64,000 nt of DNA, taken from positions 7,572,001 to 7,636,000 of the forward strand of contig CM062206.1 of NCBI GenBank assembly GCA_031216445.1, given 5' to 3'. The notes under the pieces are model-generated. The model was not told the origin of the DNA. It saw only the letters and a program-made list of their open reading frames with translations, and made no database searches. Position numbers and translations under genes: made by a program. Each line of letters starts with the position of its first letter. The first letter of the stretch is position 1. This document shows, piece by piece, positions 50,641 to 64,000 of this stretch. Origin of the DNA: Lateolabrax maculatus (Eukaryota; Chordata; Actinopteri; Acropomatiformes; Lateolabracidae).

Positions 50641-53224
50641 GAAGCTTTCTGGACCTTGCCGAGAGTTATTTGACTCTGTGTCTCATCATGTTATTGATTC
50701 CTAATATCACCTGACACCGGATGGTATTTCATGTGCATTTGCCCAGCTAAATGTCAGTATGGTCTCAGTTCAAGGCCTCTGACTGAAAATAAACCAGGTG
50801 AAAACAACAAAGAAGAGAGGAAAAAATCTGTGGCCAACGACTGCAATGTGAATTCTCTCATTCTGCCCTTCTTTTGTTTGCTCGTTAACTATCTGGAGCT
50901 CTTCCATCACTTATGGTAACATTTTAATCACCAGTTTCATTGCTGAGATCTGCAGATGTGGCGACATCATACGACACAACTTTACAACAGTCCAACAATT
51001 CAAGCAACCAGGTGAATTTCAGACAATTCAAACGTTTAATCCAAGTAATTGAACTGTGTGAAGAGGAACCAAAAGAGAGCGTGTGAAACGCCTGTTCGAG
51101 TGTCCTTTGCTCTGTAAAACTGCATATGGAGACACATTTAATACAGACAAGATAAACCAGGAAGTAGCTCAGTAAGATCAAACTGATGTTTGAGAACAGA
51201 CAGTTTGTCTGGTTCATTTTCACTTCCTCATAAGTGATTTCATAAATGGTTAAACTTTTGAATAATACCCCAAAGATATTTCCCCCCCTCAACATGTTGT
51301 TTCAACAGGAAATGCAGAAAATTAAAGGAGCAGGATGCTCTCAAAATACGACTGCATAGTGACTTTAACTCTTTGCATGTGTTTATCACTATAGTAATGG
51401 ATTAGTGCAATGAATCATTCCCTATTTGCACCACTGCACAGACTAGGTCTAGTCAAAATTAAAGCATAACAGGCATTCTGGCATTGAAATCGAATAAATA
51501 AGCATGGCATGTGTTCATGTATCTTTCTAAGTTACATTTTTTAGAAAAGCTTTCATTCTATTTGGGAAGACAAAAGCATTCCCAGTAAATTAAACTTGTG
51601 AATTTGAATACAAATAAAACTGTTACCCCAAAATAATCAAAAAAGAAGGAGGGTTTCCTTGTAGAAGCCTAGTTTCATTTGTGGCTTTTCTAGTTTCATT
51701 TTTCAAGAAAAAAATGGAAAAATGCCAACGTTCCCTAATTCAAACCAGTTCAACCAAAATGAGAGGATTGGCTGCTTTTCTTTGTGATATATCATTGTAA
51801 ACTAAATATCTTTGGGTTTTGGACTGTTGGTCAAACACAACAAGACATTTTAAGACATCGATGAGTTGCGATGGCATTTTACAGACTGATAATCAATTGA
51901 CTAGTCAAAAAGATAATCTGCAGATTAATCTAGGTAGGTGCAGCCATAAAACAATTTTATTCTTGAAGAGAAAGAAACCCACCTAAATACCTGATAATGT
52001 CAGTACACAGCCCACACTCAGCAGAAAAAAAATGTCTGAGTGGGAGAATAAACGTCAGCTGGTATTTTATTTTTCAGATATTGGCTTGAACTGAATGTCA
52101 GACCACTCAATAACACAAGCTATCAGGAGTGGTCCCAGCGCTCTGAGTAGTCATCAAAAACTGACCTTTCAGTACTGATTGACTGTCCTGTATGTCTCTG
52201 TCTGTCTCCCTGTCTGTCTGTCTGTGTATATCCACAGGAACTTTCTAAGCACCATGCTGCAGGGTGACTCAGTAGAAATTTCTATTGCAAAAGCCATAAA
52301 ACCTGCTGGACTGCCCAAAGAGCACCTGCAGAGAAAGTGACTCACAACTGTATAAACTCTGTCGCTAAAGACAAACACACACAAGTACACAGCGACTGTA
52401 AAATCTACGGCCAAAGAACCTCTCACACGTACGCAAGAATACAGCACCTTCAAAACATCAGGCCAGAGATACAACTGTCAGGTATGCCCAGTGCTTAAAA
52501 ACAAAGTTGGTACTGAGTTTAATTGGGAACAGAGAAGAAGAGAGAAGAAGAAAACAGCAGATGGAAGACAAATGGGAAGAGTATCTACTGATGATAATTT
52601 AATAGAGCACTGCTTAAAGTCTGGATTATGTAATAAGTCTCCTTGAGTTCAAATGCAAACAAACACAGTTTTATACTTACAACACTTGTGTCAGTAACCT
52701 TGCATGCCCCCGGTTCCTTCTTCAAAGCCAACACCAAAACGTAATCATATTGTTGTTTCAGGTGTCAGGCCTGCAGGGGGCGCTACAGACAAGATACTGC
52801 TTTAATACAATAAAAAGTGTATTCTGTTTCTCATATATGGACAATAACAAGTGCAGTAACCTCAGCCTCCCTGGTAGCTTGTATTCCCATAATAATATGA
52901 AGCTTATAACAGGCAACAGCACCGTAAAAAATAGAAACATTAATCTTTCTGGCCCACAGTAAAAACAACATGGTGCCAAACACAATTTTAGGATTTTTTT
53001 GTATTTATTTTTTTGAGGTGTGAGGTCTTTGAATACTTTGGATTAATCCTTGAATATGGTGACGCACTTTTTTACATCCAAGTGAGTACTAGAACAGTAA
53101 TAATTTGAAGATGGTGGTTCAAGAGGTAGTTTGAGGTAAATGCTAACATTAGTGTGATAAAATGCTCACACTGACATTACTATCATTCTGATGTTTAGCG
53201 GGTATATTCTTTACTAGTATTGTG

Positions 53225-53745
53225 TCTCAGATGGGATACTTCCGTTAGTACACTATGTAGTACACTGTGTACACTATGTATTTACTTGCGTGTTGCATGA
53301 ATTTTGCCGGGAAATCAAACATTGCAGATGTGCACTTAGACGAAAAGACGACCGCTTCTTCTTCTCCTCGTTTTTTTTTTTTTTTTTCACAAATTGAAAC
53401 CAGGCGGAGCATCATTGCCAACATTTGACCATGATTGTGACCCGCAAAAATATACCTGCCGGCTTGTTTGGTCACTCATCATTCAATTAAATTTTGTTAA
53501 AAATGATGGTGCTTTTTGGCACGCACAAGCTAGTACAGTAAATGTACTTTTACTTCGTGTGTGCCAACCGTTTCCCACAAAGTAGATATTATGCTGCAAT
53601 CTGCGACAACGTAACCAAAATGGCGACCGTTGAGTGTGAGAAGTGTCCAGCGTTCCACACTCAACGTTTTGACCATTATAAGTACACTATCCAGGTACAT
53701 TTGTCAGTGTGAACACACTTGCGTAAAGCAGTAAGTGTAAGTACA
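53225..53745. repeat. Probable ACACTATG-bounded non-autonomous element
   Basis: The left part has repeated GTACACTATGTA words (53250-53281). The right part has TAAGTACACTATCCAGGTAC and GTGAACACACTTGCG. Between them CAAAATGGCGACCGTTGAGT and a 17-base T run (53371-53387) occur. The texture is that of a degenerate fish MITE. Boundaries are approximate. Confidence 0.35.
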
Positions 53746-53784
53746 GTAGAACACAAATTGAGACCCAGCATAGGTTGCCATCCT

Positions 53785-54170
53785 AGTTTAGCGTGTTAAC
53801 ATGTTAACATTTGCTTATTAGTACTAAACCCAAAGTATCTGTAGTAGTTTTTTCAGGTATTTGTCCATAAAAAGTATTGGACAAATTAAAATTTTGACCT
53901 GGCCTAACTCACGGAAAAGTCAGAGGATCACAAAAATTCAAGCTGAGGGGCAACAATGTTTGTACCAAATTTCATGGCAATCCATCCAATTGTTGTCGAG
54001 ACATTTCACTCAAAACTGCAAATGTAAAGACAGGGGATCATGAAAGTTATCATGATATGTTGTCTAGAAACCATGATTGTCTGAACAAACTGTAATGGAA
54101 AACCATCCGATATTTCAGTCTGGACCAAGGTTGTGGACTGACCAACTGAAAGACAGGCCAGTGCTGCCAA
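53785..54170 (+). repeat. CATGGCAATCCATCC-type fish repeat, copy 2 (family B)
   Basis: Contains TTAGTACTAAACCCAAAGTA, AGTATTGGACAAATTAAAAT, TACCAAATTTCATGGCAATC, TTGTCGAGACATTTCACTCA, AAGACAGGGGATCATGAAAG and ATATTTCAGTCTGGACCAAG. This ordered set is typical of a very abundant percomorph repeat, possibly the 3' end of a non-LTR element. Confidence 0.7.
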
Positions 54171-57100
54171 CCCTGGACCTATGTCATTTGCATTGCTAAT
54201 AAAAATGAATAAAACACTTTCAGTAGATTTAGGGGAATTCACTGAGGTAACACGGTGAATTTCAACAAGAAGGCTCAGCCAAGGTTTGTGGGCACCGATA
54301 ACAAATACATAATCAAACCCTAATGCACTTTGTGAGCAGTTCTGATATCAGCTAATTGAAAAAATATAGACTTAATGTTCAAATTAAAATTACTGTTAAG
54401 TCTTTGTTTAATTATGTTAGGGTTTCATGTAATTAGTAACAATGAGATAAAAACTGACCGTGTTACCCCAAGAGCAAATCCTCCAGACTATACTTAATAC
54501 CTAATGCCAAAAGGGTTGTATGTGGTTGTAATTTTGTAATAAAATCTAGTTCATTTTTATTCCCAACCAAGTTTCATGGTGCTCTCATGACAATAATCGT
54601 CTTTGAAGTCTTCTACTCTCACCATTTTTAATGAAAGGAAGGACATGAAAATCGTATACCTGGAAGAAGACTCATGCAGGACTGGGATTATCAAATGTTT
54701 GATTCAGAGGATTAAGTTATAAAAAAAGTCACGGAAAGTTTTCATTTTAACCAGAAATTCAACATACAATCACATCATGTAAAAAAAATCATCAACAGTG
54801 GAGGTTTGCAAGTAGTAGTAGTCACTTCCAAATATTACTTAAAACTAACTACTATACTTAAGTTTTATTCTTTATAATTTTGAGATATACAAGTCACATT
54901 TTCATTTAAACTAAATTTGAAACTAAAAACTTCAAAAACGCAACAAATTTGCCATGTCCAATATTTCAAAGAAAGTAATTTGAAGCAGAATAAAACTTCC
55001 AAATTACAGTTTATTATATACTAAAGCAATGACTCCCAGTGAGGCCACCACCCTCTAACACAGGACTGTATTTCTCATCTGTGAACAATGCAGCCTCTTG
55101 TTGTTTCATTATTTAACATAATCCATATTTTTACAACCTAACACCCCCAACAATTTAATGAGTCAAGGCTGACTGCCCTGCTTCCTCTCATGCAGGTCGT
55201 CTAGGGCAAAGTCCAAGGCCAGGGCTGCTTTCCCAAACCATTCCCTTTGTAATACTGGAGCTCAGAGGCTGGTAATATTGGCTAATACTTGACACTTAAG
55301 CCTTCAGCTTGTTAGCAGTAAAACGGCAAAATCTGGCAATGGGTTCACTGAATCTCCTAAATATTCAGTAAACAGTGTACAGCCTCGACTAGTACATCAT
55401 CACGGTCTGTGACTGCAAACTGGTAAACAATCTCTTCCCTTTTAATGTGAAGAACGTCGATACGACGCACAAACTGAGCGAGTGACTTATAGGGCAGTAA
55501 AAACCATGAGGTGGATATGATAACCAAAATCACAAATCAAACTTAACAGCTAACTTAATTACATAATATGTCAAAACTAATGGACAAGTTTACATGTACA
55601 CAACAATTTAAATATACAGTAGGTCAAATGTTTGAAAAAAATGACAAAGCAAATGATTTTAGAAATATAAATAGACATAATTTAAATGGGCACATAGTTG
55701 TCTTTTTTTGTAAAACAAACTGTTAATTAATTAACCTACTAAAGGTGAGTTCAGACACAACGCAAAGCAACATTTACAGGCAACACAACTGCATATAAAG
55801 TAATTGCAAAGATACAGGCGGACACTAACAGTGGCCAGAATTGAGGTGAAGATGTCTCCACGAGTGATGAAAAAGTCTTTATGACTCCAATTATGAAAAT
55901 ATGAACATATGGAGATGACCTGAAACACCTAACATCCATACAGTTTAAATGAGTGGTTTGGGTACAAATGAACACAACTTTAGAGTTGCAGTTAGCTGCA
56001 TTTTTATTCCCATGGCTACTGCATTCTTTATAATTAGCTCCCTTTTGTCAACTAATTATTGATTGATTAGTTCCAGTATCAATTAATCAGTAAATATTTT
56101 TTTTCAGTCAGTCAATTCATCATATGGGCTTGCCTCCATTTCCACAACCAAAGTTGTTGTCTCAAATAGCTTGCTTTATCAACCAAATTTCCAAAACACA
56201 AAGATATTTGGATATGCTGAAAAACAGCATTTAAAAAAGCTGGAAACAGCCAATGTCTGACATTTTTGCTTGATAAATTATTTAAATCATTGATGAATAA
56301 ATATACAGTTTTTCTGTTGATCAAATAATTCACTGAGTCAGAACATGTTCTAAATCCAAACCCAACCACTAAATGACTTCTGCCTCCAGAGCAGCTCTTC
56401 CTCAGAAGATTTGTTTGTAAACTGAAAATCTAATAAAGACTTTATTAAAAGGTTGCCATTAAAAGTGACATTACGTCCTATAAACACGAAGTGAACTTGC
56501 AGAGACACGGGGGAGCTGACTCCACCAGAGCCAGCATGTGTCCCCACTCACATTAACCTTAATGGTTGTTTCAGTTAAGCAGCATCGATAGGAGCAACAA
56601 GCATGTAGGTCACAGACATGCCTGTACATCACTGTAGCAGCTCATTAACAACACTGGAAACTGCTACCTGTTATCTGGTTAAACAGCCAGCGAAAAGCAA
56701 ACGCAGCAGTGGAAATTCCTGCTGTGCCTTTCTGCACAAATGAGTCACATTCACCGACCATCCACAGAGACCACAATCACTGTAGTTGTATCTGTAAAAG
56801 TCTCAGTAAAAGTGTGCTACATACATGAGGATTATACTCTTTTTAATGTATCATCACCCGGCTCCCTGCTCCCTTTTTAAAATTCAGTGTATTATTCAGG
56901 AACAGTTATGTAAATTAATTTTTCAGTTAAGGGGTGATGTGTGGTGGTAGCCTGGGAACCAGACGAATCTGCAAGATCATGTTTTATTTGCTCTGACAGA
57001 TACGTTACCCAGCCCAAAATGTTTTTATCAGTATGAGTGGAGTTTGAGTTTGAGTTTTAGTGTCACATAATGGTCAAAATACTTTCACCTTAAAAATAGT

Positions 57101-57307
57101 ATGGCATATTTTGAAAATACACAAAATCTTACATGATGCTTTCAGTAAGAAGCTGATTCAGAAAATAGGTTTTCAAGGCCTTTCAAATATTTTTTTAGCA
57201 GCACATTCATTTAATAATTTAAGAGCATTAATGGAATATTTGTGATTTGGGCTTTCAAGAAATATTTATTAGCCAAATAGTGATGTACTTGTTACCTTCT
57301 ATGAGTT

Positions 57308-57326
57308 TGTGTGTGTGTGTGTGTGT
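57308..57326. repeat. (GT)n microsatellite
   Basis: 19 bases of GT. A second run of equal size lies at 57579-57597, with GT-rich sequence between them. Confidence 0.93.
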
Positions 57327-60300
57327 TTGTGTCCACACATTCCCATGCATAACAAATGCCCAAGTCTGCTTTAGCAACACCCGGTTATGCAATGGTCTAT
57401 CATGAAGTAATAGGGTGCATAAATCAGCTATGTACTGTGTGTGAGAGAGTGTGTTTATGTATGCAGGGATATTTGTCTGTGTATTCCTGCATATGTGCAT
57501 TTAGATTAATCTCTATTTGTGTGCTTCTTTGCAGGATTCTTTGCTTTTTTTTGCTCTGTGTGTTTTTCTTTGTGAGTTTGTGTGTGTGTGTGTGTGTACA
57601 CTATTTTATGGCAGTGCCATAACTCTGGTAGTCTTAAGCAAGCAATTCCTGCCAAAGTTGCATCGCAGAATTGATAAACTGAGTTGACCTCAGAGTCCAC
57701 AGCCGTGTGTCAGTGATAGTATTATAAACCATCTATCTACAAAGCAACTATGTGCTATCTACTAGATTAGATCTTTTATTCTTCTGAGAACTGGAAACTT
57801 GGAACAATAAAAAGATTATAAATGTTCTGCGGCCCTTCTCAACCTTGCCAGGAAAGCTTTAATTAGAAAAAACGAACTGCAAGTGAGCGAACACTTTCTG
57901 ACTAAGTTGGAAAGCCAGAGCTGGTCATATTTTTCATGAGATAAGTTGATCATCAACTGAGGACAAACCTCAGCAGACGCCTGAACACAACCAGCAAAGA
58001 TAATTACCTTTCTTTTCATAGTGAGACATACAGCTCTTAAAATGATGAAGGCCCACATAAACAAAATTTAACAAAAGGAGTTATCTAAAAATGCCTTATA
58101 TGATAATTATGTTTATGGAGTTTTAAACTTGCACTATTCAATATATTTTATATCAACAATACAATACAAATGTATGTACAGTTTGTACACATCTGGCAGA
58201 CACATGACAACAGTAGCATTCATTTCAGGTAGTTTTTGTGTCTACCTGATGAATGAAAGTCCAATATTTGGTCTCTGTCTGCTCCTGAGAAAAAATAATG
58301 TTTTTTTAGCTTCTAGGTGTTCCACTGTCTTCACTAACTCTGTCTGCCTGCTGTTTGGCAGGTAGCATACAGCAGGTTTGTAGAGCTTGGTTGATGAAAA
58401 CGGATCACTTAACCATACGGTAAACATGCTGTGAAACCAAAACTGCAGTATGAGCTAAAAGGGGCTGAATAGCTGCTAAGTGGGCTGATAATTCTCTGTG
58501 TCTCTTTGTCACTGTGAGTGAACTCTTTGACATTTCATGACATTTGCTTTATTGTTGATTTAAAAACATTGATGAATGGAGCTTTAATACAACACTTTAT
58601 CATGTCCTTGATAACCATGCACCATAAAAACACACTAGTGTTTAACATAATAAATCAGTGCTTATATTTATACAGCAGGTCATTATTTTTTCTCAAATAC
58701 AGAAGTTGTTCACCTGCCAGGTACAAAAGATCGGGGAATTTGTCTTGGTGACATTCCGGTGGAAAACATATTACAAAGAGTAGTTTCCCATGACGTGTTT
58801 TTCAGGACATGACTTTACATACAGCACAAATTTACAGTGTGGTGTATGTTAAAAACCATAAGTCAGTTTTATCTTTTTCTTCTGGACATCAAAATAAGCT
58901 GATGGACTAACTTCTGTCTCAAAAGTAGCATCTTAACAGTATCTATTTTCTTTCTTTCATCAAGCTTAGGAGAGCAAATATAGTACGAAGTCCTTTTCTG
59001 CCATAAACTGAACCAGCTCAGATATTTCTAGGAAGGAACGGTCTTCAAAGGAGACAAGTCAACACAGTGGGGGCTCAGCTAAAAATAGTATCCATTGCAT
59101 TTGCTCATCACAAATGCACTGGCTGGGATGGCAGGCTGACTCATTCCAGCGGGTCAGTAATGAGACACCACTCGCTGGGCCTCGAATCAAACGCACACTC
59201 AGCAAAGCAAAGCTAAGACATGCAAGGATGTGACTCTACCCATAGACTCCTCTTTTACTGGTCTTCATTCTGATGTTTGTAAAATGAGACAGGTTGATTC
59301 TTTGGCTCCACGCGCTGGGGTTTAACCCCACCAGAGAGATTATTAATGCCACCAGAGCCGCTAAGCCTCGGAGAAAAGTTTGCATAACTAAAACTCCATC
59401 CTGCCCACTTAAAGTAAATATCACCTCCGGATGCTCTCACACTGTTATGTTCAAAACATTCCAGGACTTTTGCTATGATGAAATGTTGTAATTTATCTCT
59501 TTGTTACAGACACCCTAAACCTGCCTTTGTGTATTTAACCTCCATTTATCAATTACCTCCATTTTCAAGAATGACAACAACACCCACAGAACTTGCATCA
59601 ATTTGTTACATCAAGCTTTCTGTTTTACAAGGAGGTGGAAAGATCAAGTGCAATATTGACCAAATGAGGAGTGTTGCAAGACAAACAAAAAAGGGTTTTC
59701 GCTTCTTATTCAAAACACACTAGATACACTGCACAACAAGTTGCCCAACAGTAATGAACAGTTACTTACAGTAGAAAGCTGTATATGCAACACATTATCA
59801 GGGGTGTGGGCTTGGATACAGACACAACGGAGTCTGGGGCTCTTCAGCCAGAACAATAAATAAATAAAAAATAGATTGTGAATTATTTGTTTACATACAT
59901 TTATAATAACCTTGCACTAAAATGGTCTTTATGCCTTCACAAAGTCCAACAAAAGAATTATAAATATGGCATAAATATCTATATTACTAATGCACTAACC
60001 CTGGATATTATATTTATTATTTATTATATATTATGGAGAGATGACACTGGGACTAGGCTGTATTCATTACCAAACCAGGATATTGAAACGCAATGGGGAC
60101 AGAAAAGCAAAATTAACAGATTACAAAACAAATATAATAAAAAATTCCTTTATTACCCTACGGGGAATAAAGCTCCATCCAAAGGGGTATTTGGGGAGCT
60201 AAGTAAAAGATGCTGGTCAATATTTGTTTGATCACAGATCTGACAAAATGGTGGCCGTAACAATGTCAGTTAAACTGAAACTGCTATGGCACTGAGCCAG

Positions 60301-62524
60301 AAGTGGTTGCAAACTAGCAACGGACTCTTTAAATGAGACCAGCTGCTGATGGTACAATATCACTGTTTTCCAACCCTTTTTATTTTATTTATGAAACTAT
60401 GTATTTGGTGACGATTGGCTGAAATCAGTGTGTTAAGATTTAGATTTAGAATGTCAACTTGTGGAAAGCAGGGGGAAAAAAAAGTTCAGACAAAAAGGCA
60501 AAGATCAATAATTCAATAATATTAAATAAATAAAGAAACAAACAAACAGCAAGTTAGAAGATGTATACAGTTAATACAATGATAGGCCATTTTTAAAGCG
60601 GGCATAATGTGGTGGGATCCAACTGTAAAAGTAGATTATAGCATGTTTTACTAAGACGGAACCAAACATGACTTAACATGTTTCGTTTCTGGGATTAACT
60701 GGAAAACATGTCAGAAGATAACCATGCAGAAGGACTCACTGGTTGCTTACAAAACCAACATGGCAGTTCTGTTATGTTAAGGCAATAAGATTCTATATTT
60801 AGGCTAATGTCCCATCACTGACTTGACTTTTATGTGCTCTGAGCTGAACAGGATGACGGCTGGCAGATGCTGTTAGTGTCACTCACACTGAGAGCACTGA
60901 GTAAGTCGGAAATGACATCTGTCTGTAGTACGCTTGTCTTTTCTGGGAGGAAAAAACCTTGAAAACATCCTTGTACAACCTCATTCAGATGGGATACAAA
61001 TGCACCATCAGCTATGTATCTGCATGTCAACAGGTGAGTAAAAAACATTGCTTCTCTAGCAATAACCCCAAATCTCCCTAACCCTAACCTGAACCAAAGC
61101 TATTTAAGTTTTTATCAGGGAAAGGTATATAATGTTCACAATAGTCCTGTCCAAAACACCTAATCATTTTATGGGAGGATATTAATTGAATTTGAATTGT
61201 AGTTGATTATAATTGATTGGCTTTTGCAGTGTTATAAACTTACTTATAAACAATCAGTAAATGACCAAAAATGGCTGTACACTAATCTGGTTATATAAGA
61301 AAAATGATATGTCAAATTGTGAACTAGTTATTCAACTTAAGTGAGTACTGAATATTTCCAGCTACTCACTCTGCTGTTAACAGTTTCCTTATGAAAACAA
61401 AATGTTTTACTGCCTTAACTGCTTTGAAAACAAGTAGTGCTCTTTAAAACATAAATAAATAAACAGTAATAAATCCATGTACTACTTCATTGGGTTCCTC
61501 ACTGAGGGGATAATAAACTCTAATTTTAGAAACCAAATAGCTTCACTGGATCAAGATAACAAAGGATGTTCCCTCCTTTCCGTTTCTCACCAACAACAAC
61601 TTATAATTCAGAACTACAAAAATGAATCATTATTATTTATTTCTAAACTGGCTCCAGGTCACAAATATCCCACTATTAAATCAGAAGTCTAATTCACCAG
61701 ATAGTTGTTAATATAATAGCAGATGACAGTTAGCTCTCCCAGGGAACAGTGTGTGATGGGAACCATCATCTCTTTAATCATCTGCAACTGGAGCTCCGCT
61801 AAAAATAAAGCCTCCCACAGAGCGCCCCAGTCCGGTTCATGTACGGCAGTATACGGACGGGGACACGGTGGGGAAACTAGGTCTGCTGGTTGGGGGAAAC
61901 ATTTTTACCGCTTAATAGATGATTTTATCCAAAAGCTGGCTAAAATACTAAACTTAGGAAACAGAATGGGGTCCGCATTAATCTGTTACAATTAGTTCAA
62001 CAGTTAAGAGCAAATGGAGGAGAATCTGACCATCAATCCAGGCTTCTATTTGGTCATGTTCAGCTTTCCAGGAATGAGAGACTGTCAGGTATCAAAGGAA
62101 ATTTAAATGGATTCTTTTTTTTTGGGTTGGTTGGTTGGTTATGTTCTCATTCTGACTGTGACTAAGTTCTGTAGTTAAGTGATGCAGACTGACATTTCAT
62201 TCTCATCACTTCATCTGGATCTCCTACAAACACATTTTTTCCATCTATTTTTAATCAGCAGAACATTATGAATTAAATGTTTAATGTATATTGTGTTAAA
62301 CGGTGTCTGCTTGGAACAGAGAGATATCTGTCTCAAACTATGCCTGACATTGACATGTGATAATTGGATAAGGAAGAACGCATGTTGCAGTAGGTATGAA
62401 GGCTCACACTGTGATCATAGCACAGCCGTATGTAAATACAATCTGTACAGCCGGGCATTTTGAGCTCACCTAAAGCTGGAATTATAATCATCCAGGCTGA
62501 ACGTTAAACAGGTACTATGTTTAA

Positions 62525-62985
62525 CATGTTCACCATTTTAGTTCAGAATTTTTGCATGCTAACATTAGTAGAATCAGCACAAAACACAAAGTACAGCTGA
62601 AGCAAATGGAAATGTCATTAGTTTTGCAGGTATTTCGTCATAAAACAAAGTCTTGGTTGATTATTTAAATGATGCTACATGAAAGGTTAAGGGATCACCA
62701 ACGTTATTATAATTCATCTTGAGGGGAACATGAATGTGTGCACCAAATTTCATGGCAATGCATCCAAAAGCTGTTGACATGTTTCACTAAAAATCAACCT
62801 CACAGTTACGCTAGAGGAAAAGACAGGGGATCATGAAATGCAGTAGGATTCACTCTCTTGGCAACATGAATGTCTGTACAAAATGTAATGGTAATCAGTC
62901 CAATAGTTCTAAAGATATTTGAGTCTGGAACATAGTGGTTGACCGACCTACTGGCCAGTTCATCTGACTGCAGCAGTCCTTTTAA
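62525..62985 (+). repeat. CATGGCAATCCATCC-type fish repeat, copy 3 (family B), fullest copy
   Basis: Begins near GCATGCTAACATTAGTAGAA and runs through CACAAAGTACAGCTGAAGC, GTCATTAGTTTTGCAGGTAT, TGCACCAAATTTCATGGCAA and AAAAGACAGGGGATCATGAA to GTTGACCGACC. The right half is itself a diverged second copy of the AACATGAATGT...CAAAAT/CAAATTT unit, so the element has an internal duplication. Confidence 0.72.
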
Positions 62986-64000
62986 GTCTAGATTAAGTGA
63001 GAGTTCAAGCTACATCCATAAAACTAGACATCTTGTGATTTCAAGCAGTGTGTTTTTTCAGGGAGTCAGGTCCTGAGGTCGTATTGGTGCCATCTCAGCC
63101 TGCCATTATTGACTGCCTAGACAGCCCTGCCAGGATAAACTGATGAGTTCTCACCAACCTCACAACCTAAGGTAAATACTCGGGCAGTTTGCAGACGGGC
63201 ATTTGTGAACTGATGTTCAAGTGTCAGCTCTATGTTGTGCTCGCTCTCTGTCTCTCTCTGTCTGTCTCCCTCCTTTCCAGGGTCCTGCAGACCTGAGAGA
63301 CAAGTTCTCCTCTGGCACACTCTCTCCTCGAACTGATTCGACTTCTCTCAAATCCCCCTCTCTTTCCATGTGAGAGCAGAGACAGTTTTCTGTGGGTGGT
63401 TACTGTCCGCCTTCCTCTCAGATGGAGCGGAAGTCAGGGCGGTGCATCCAGGCAAATGGATGGCCCTTCCAGGCAAAGTGCACTGGTCCTGCACACAACT
63501 AGGACACCAGGCATAGACCCCTTTCTCTTTCCTCTATCATACTTTCTTTGACTCTTACCCTTTGCCTCGTTCCATTTCTTCTTTTCTGCCCAAATCTATC
63601 TGAAATCTATATTTTTCCCTTTTCTTTGACTTTTTTTCACTCCACTTCTTCCCCATTGCCTGTGGTGTGCATGAATACTCATTTCCAGTTGAGCTGAACA
63701 AGGGGAACAAAGAGATAGGGAGTGATACAAATAAGAGACAGGCAATCAGGAGAACAAGTAGGTCATCTATGATAAACTGCCACCAGATCAGTGCAGGTTT
63801 CATGACTGGGACTGTGTGCAAACATAAAGTTGGCCTTTTGTCAATTAGATCAATAGTTCCAAACCTTTTTTTTGGTTGTGATGCCTTAATGCACAACAAT
63901 TTGTACTTGTGACCCCTTGGTTGCCTGTGCATTTGAGTAATTTTTAGAGGCCCAAAGACATTGAAGAATTAAGCAAGAAAAGTTTTTATTGTTGTCTTCT

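Larger units (their letters stand above)
37697..64000. other. Upstream region of htr4: 5' UTR intron and/or intergenic, no coding exon recognised
   Basis: 26 kb to the 5' side of the htr4 start exon. It must contain the remainder of the first intron and may contain non-coding first exons and the promoter. Donor-like minus-strand sites exist (for example near 39190, 40787 and 62465), but none is supported by anything else. Blocks 37.7-39.5, 39.8-41.9, 42.4-47.7, 47.8-53.2, 54.2-62.5 and 63.0-64.0 kb show no gene I can support. ORFs up to 206 codons occur but look random. Listed repeats and a hairpin are the only structure seen. Confidence 0.6.

Noticed and set aside
50924..51295. 123-codon minus-strand ORF with a hydrophobic segment, cytokine-like at first sight
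   Set aside because: The hydrophobic run is about 35 residues in, there is no clear cleavage site, and no cysteine pattern of a known cytokine was matched.
59878..60231. 117-codon plus-strand ORF
   Set aside because: The N-terminal half is translated ATT/TTA-rich sequence. No domain recognised.

Overview
The window is vertebrate nuclear DNA, almost certainly from a teleost and probably a percomorph. It is AT-rich, about 99% non-coding, full of CA/TG and TA microsatellites, and carries dispersed repeats of kinds common in spiny-rayed fish genomes. There are no bacterial-style operons, rRNAs, convincing tRNAs or CRISPR arrays.

The one gene that can be identified securely is htr4, the Gs-coupled serotonin 5-HT4 receptor, on the minus strand. 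Three coding exons can be joined in frame. Coding exon 1 (37618-37673, in an exon reaching about 37696) holds the start codon and the extracellular N-terminus. Coding exon 2 (9184-9297) encodes TM1. Coding exon 3 (1979-2179) encodes TM2 and TM3 up to the D-R of the DRY motif. All three follow AG/GT and keep a phase-2 reading frame. The rest of the receptor (TM4-TM7 and tail) must lie left of base 1. The introns are 7.0 kb (2180-9183) and 28.3 kb (9298-37617). The start-codon exon has a good splice acceptor in front of it, so the transcription start lies further right, either inside 37.7-64 kb or beyond the window.

Region by region: 1-1978 is intron after coding exon 3. 2180-9183 is intron with microsatellites, a GGTTAGGG-rich fish repeat and a dispersed element at 7.6-8.0 kb. 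9298-37617 is the giant intron, with a transposon-like element at 16.6 kb, a possible LTR remnant at 21.1-21.7 kb, a short-TIR element at 24 kb and a small same-strand ORF with a signal peptide at 29.1-29.4 kb. 37697-64000 holds no recognisable coding exon, only repeats and one striking 12-bp plus 9-bp hairpin at 47.7 kb.

The points most worth following up are: the htr4 start exon with a 3-codon uORF overlapping its start codon; tandem splice acceptors 6 bp apart at coding exon 2; the unrecognised secreted-protein ORF nested in the htr4 intron; and the hairpin at 47716-47775.
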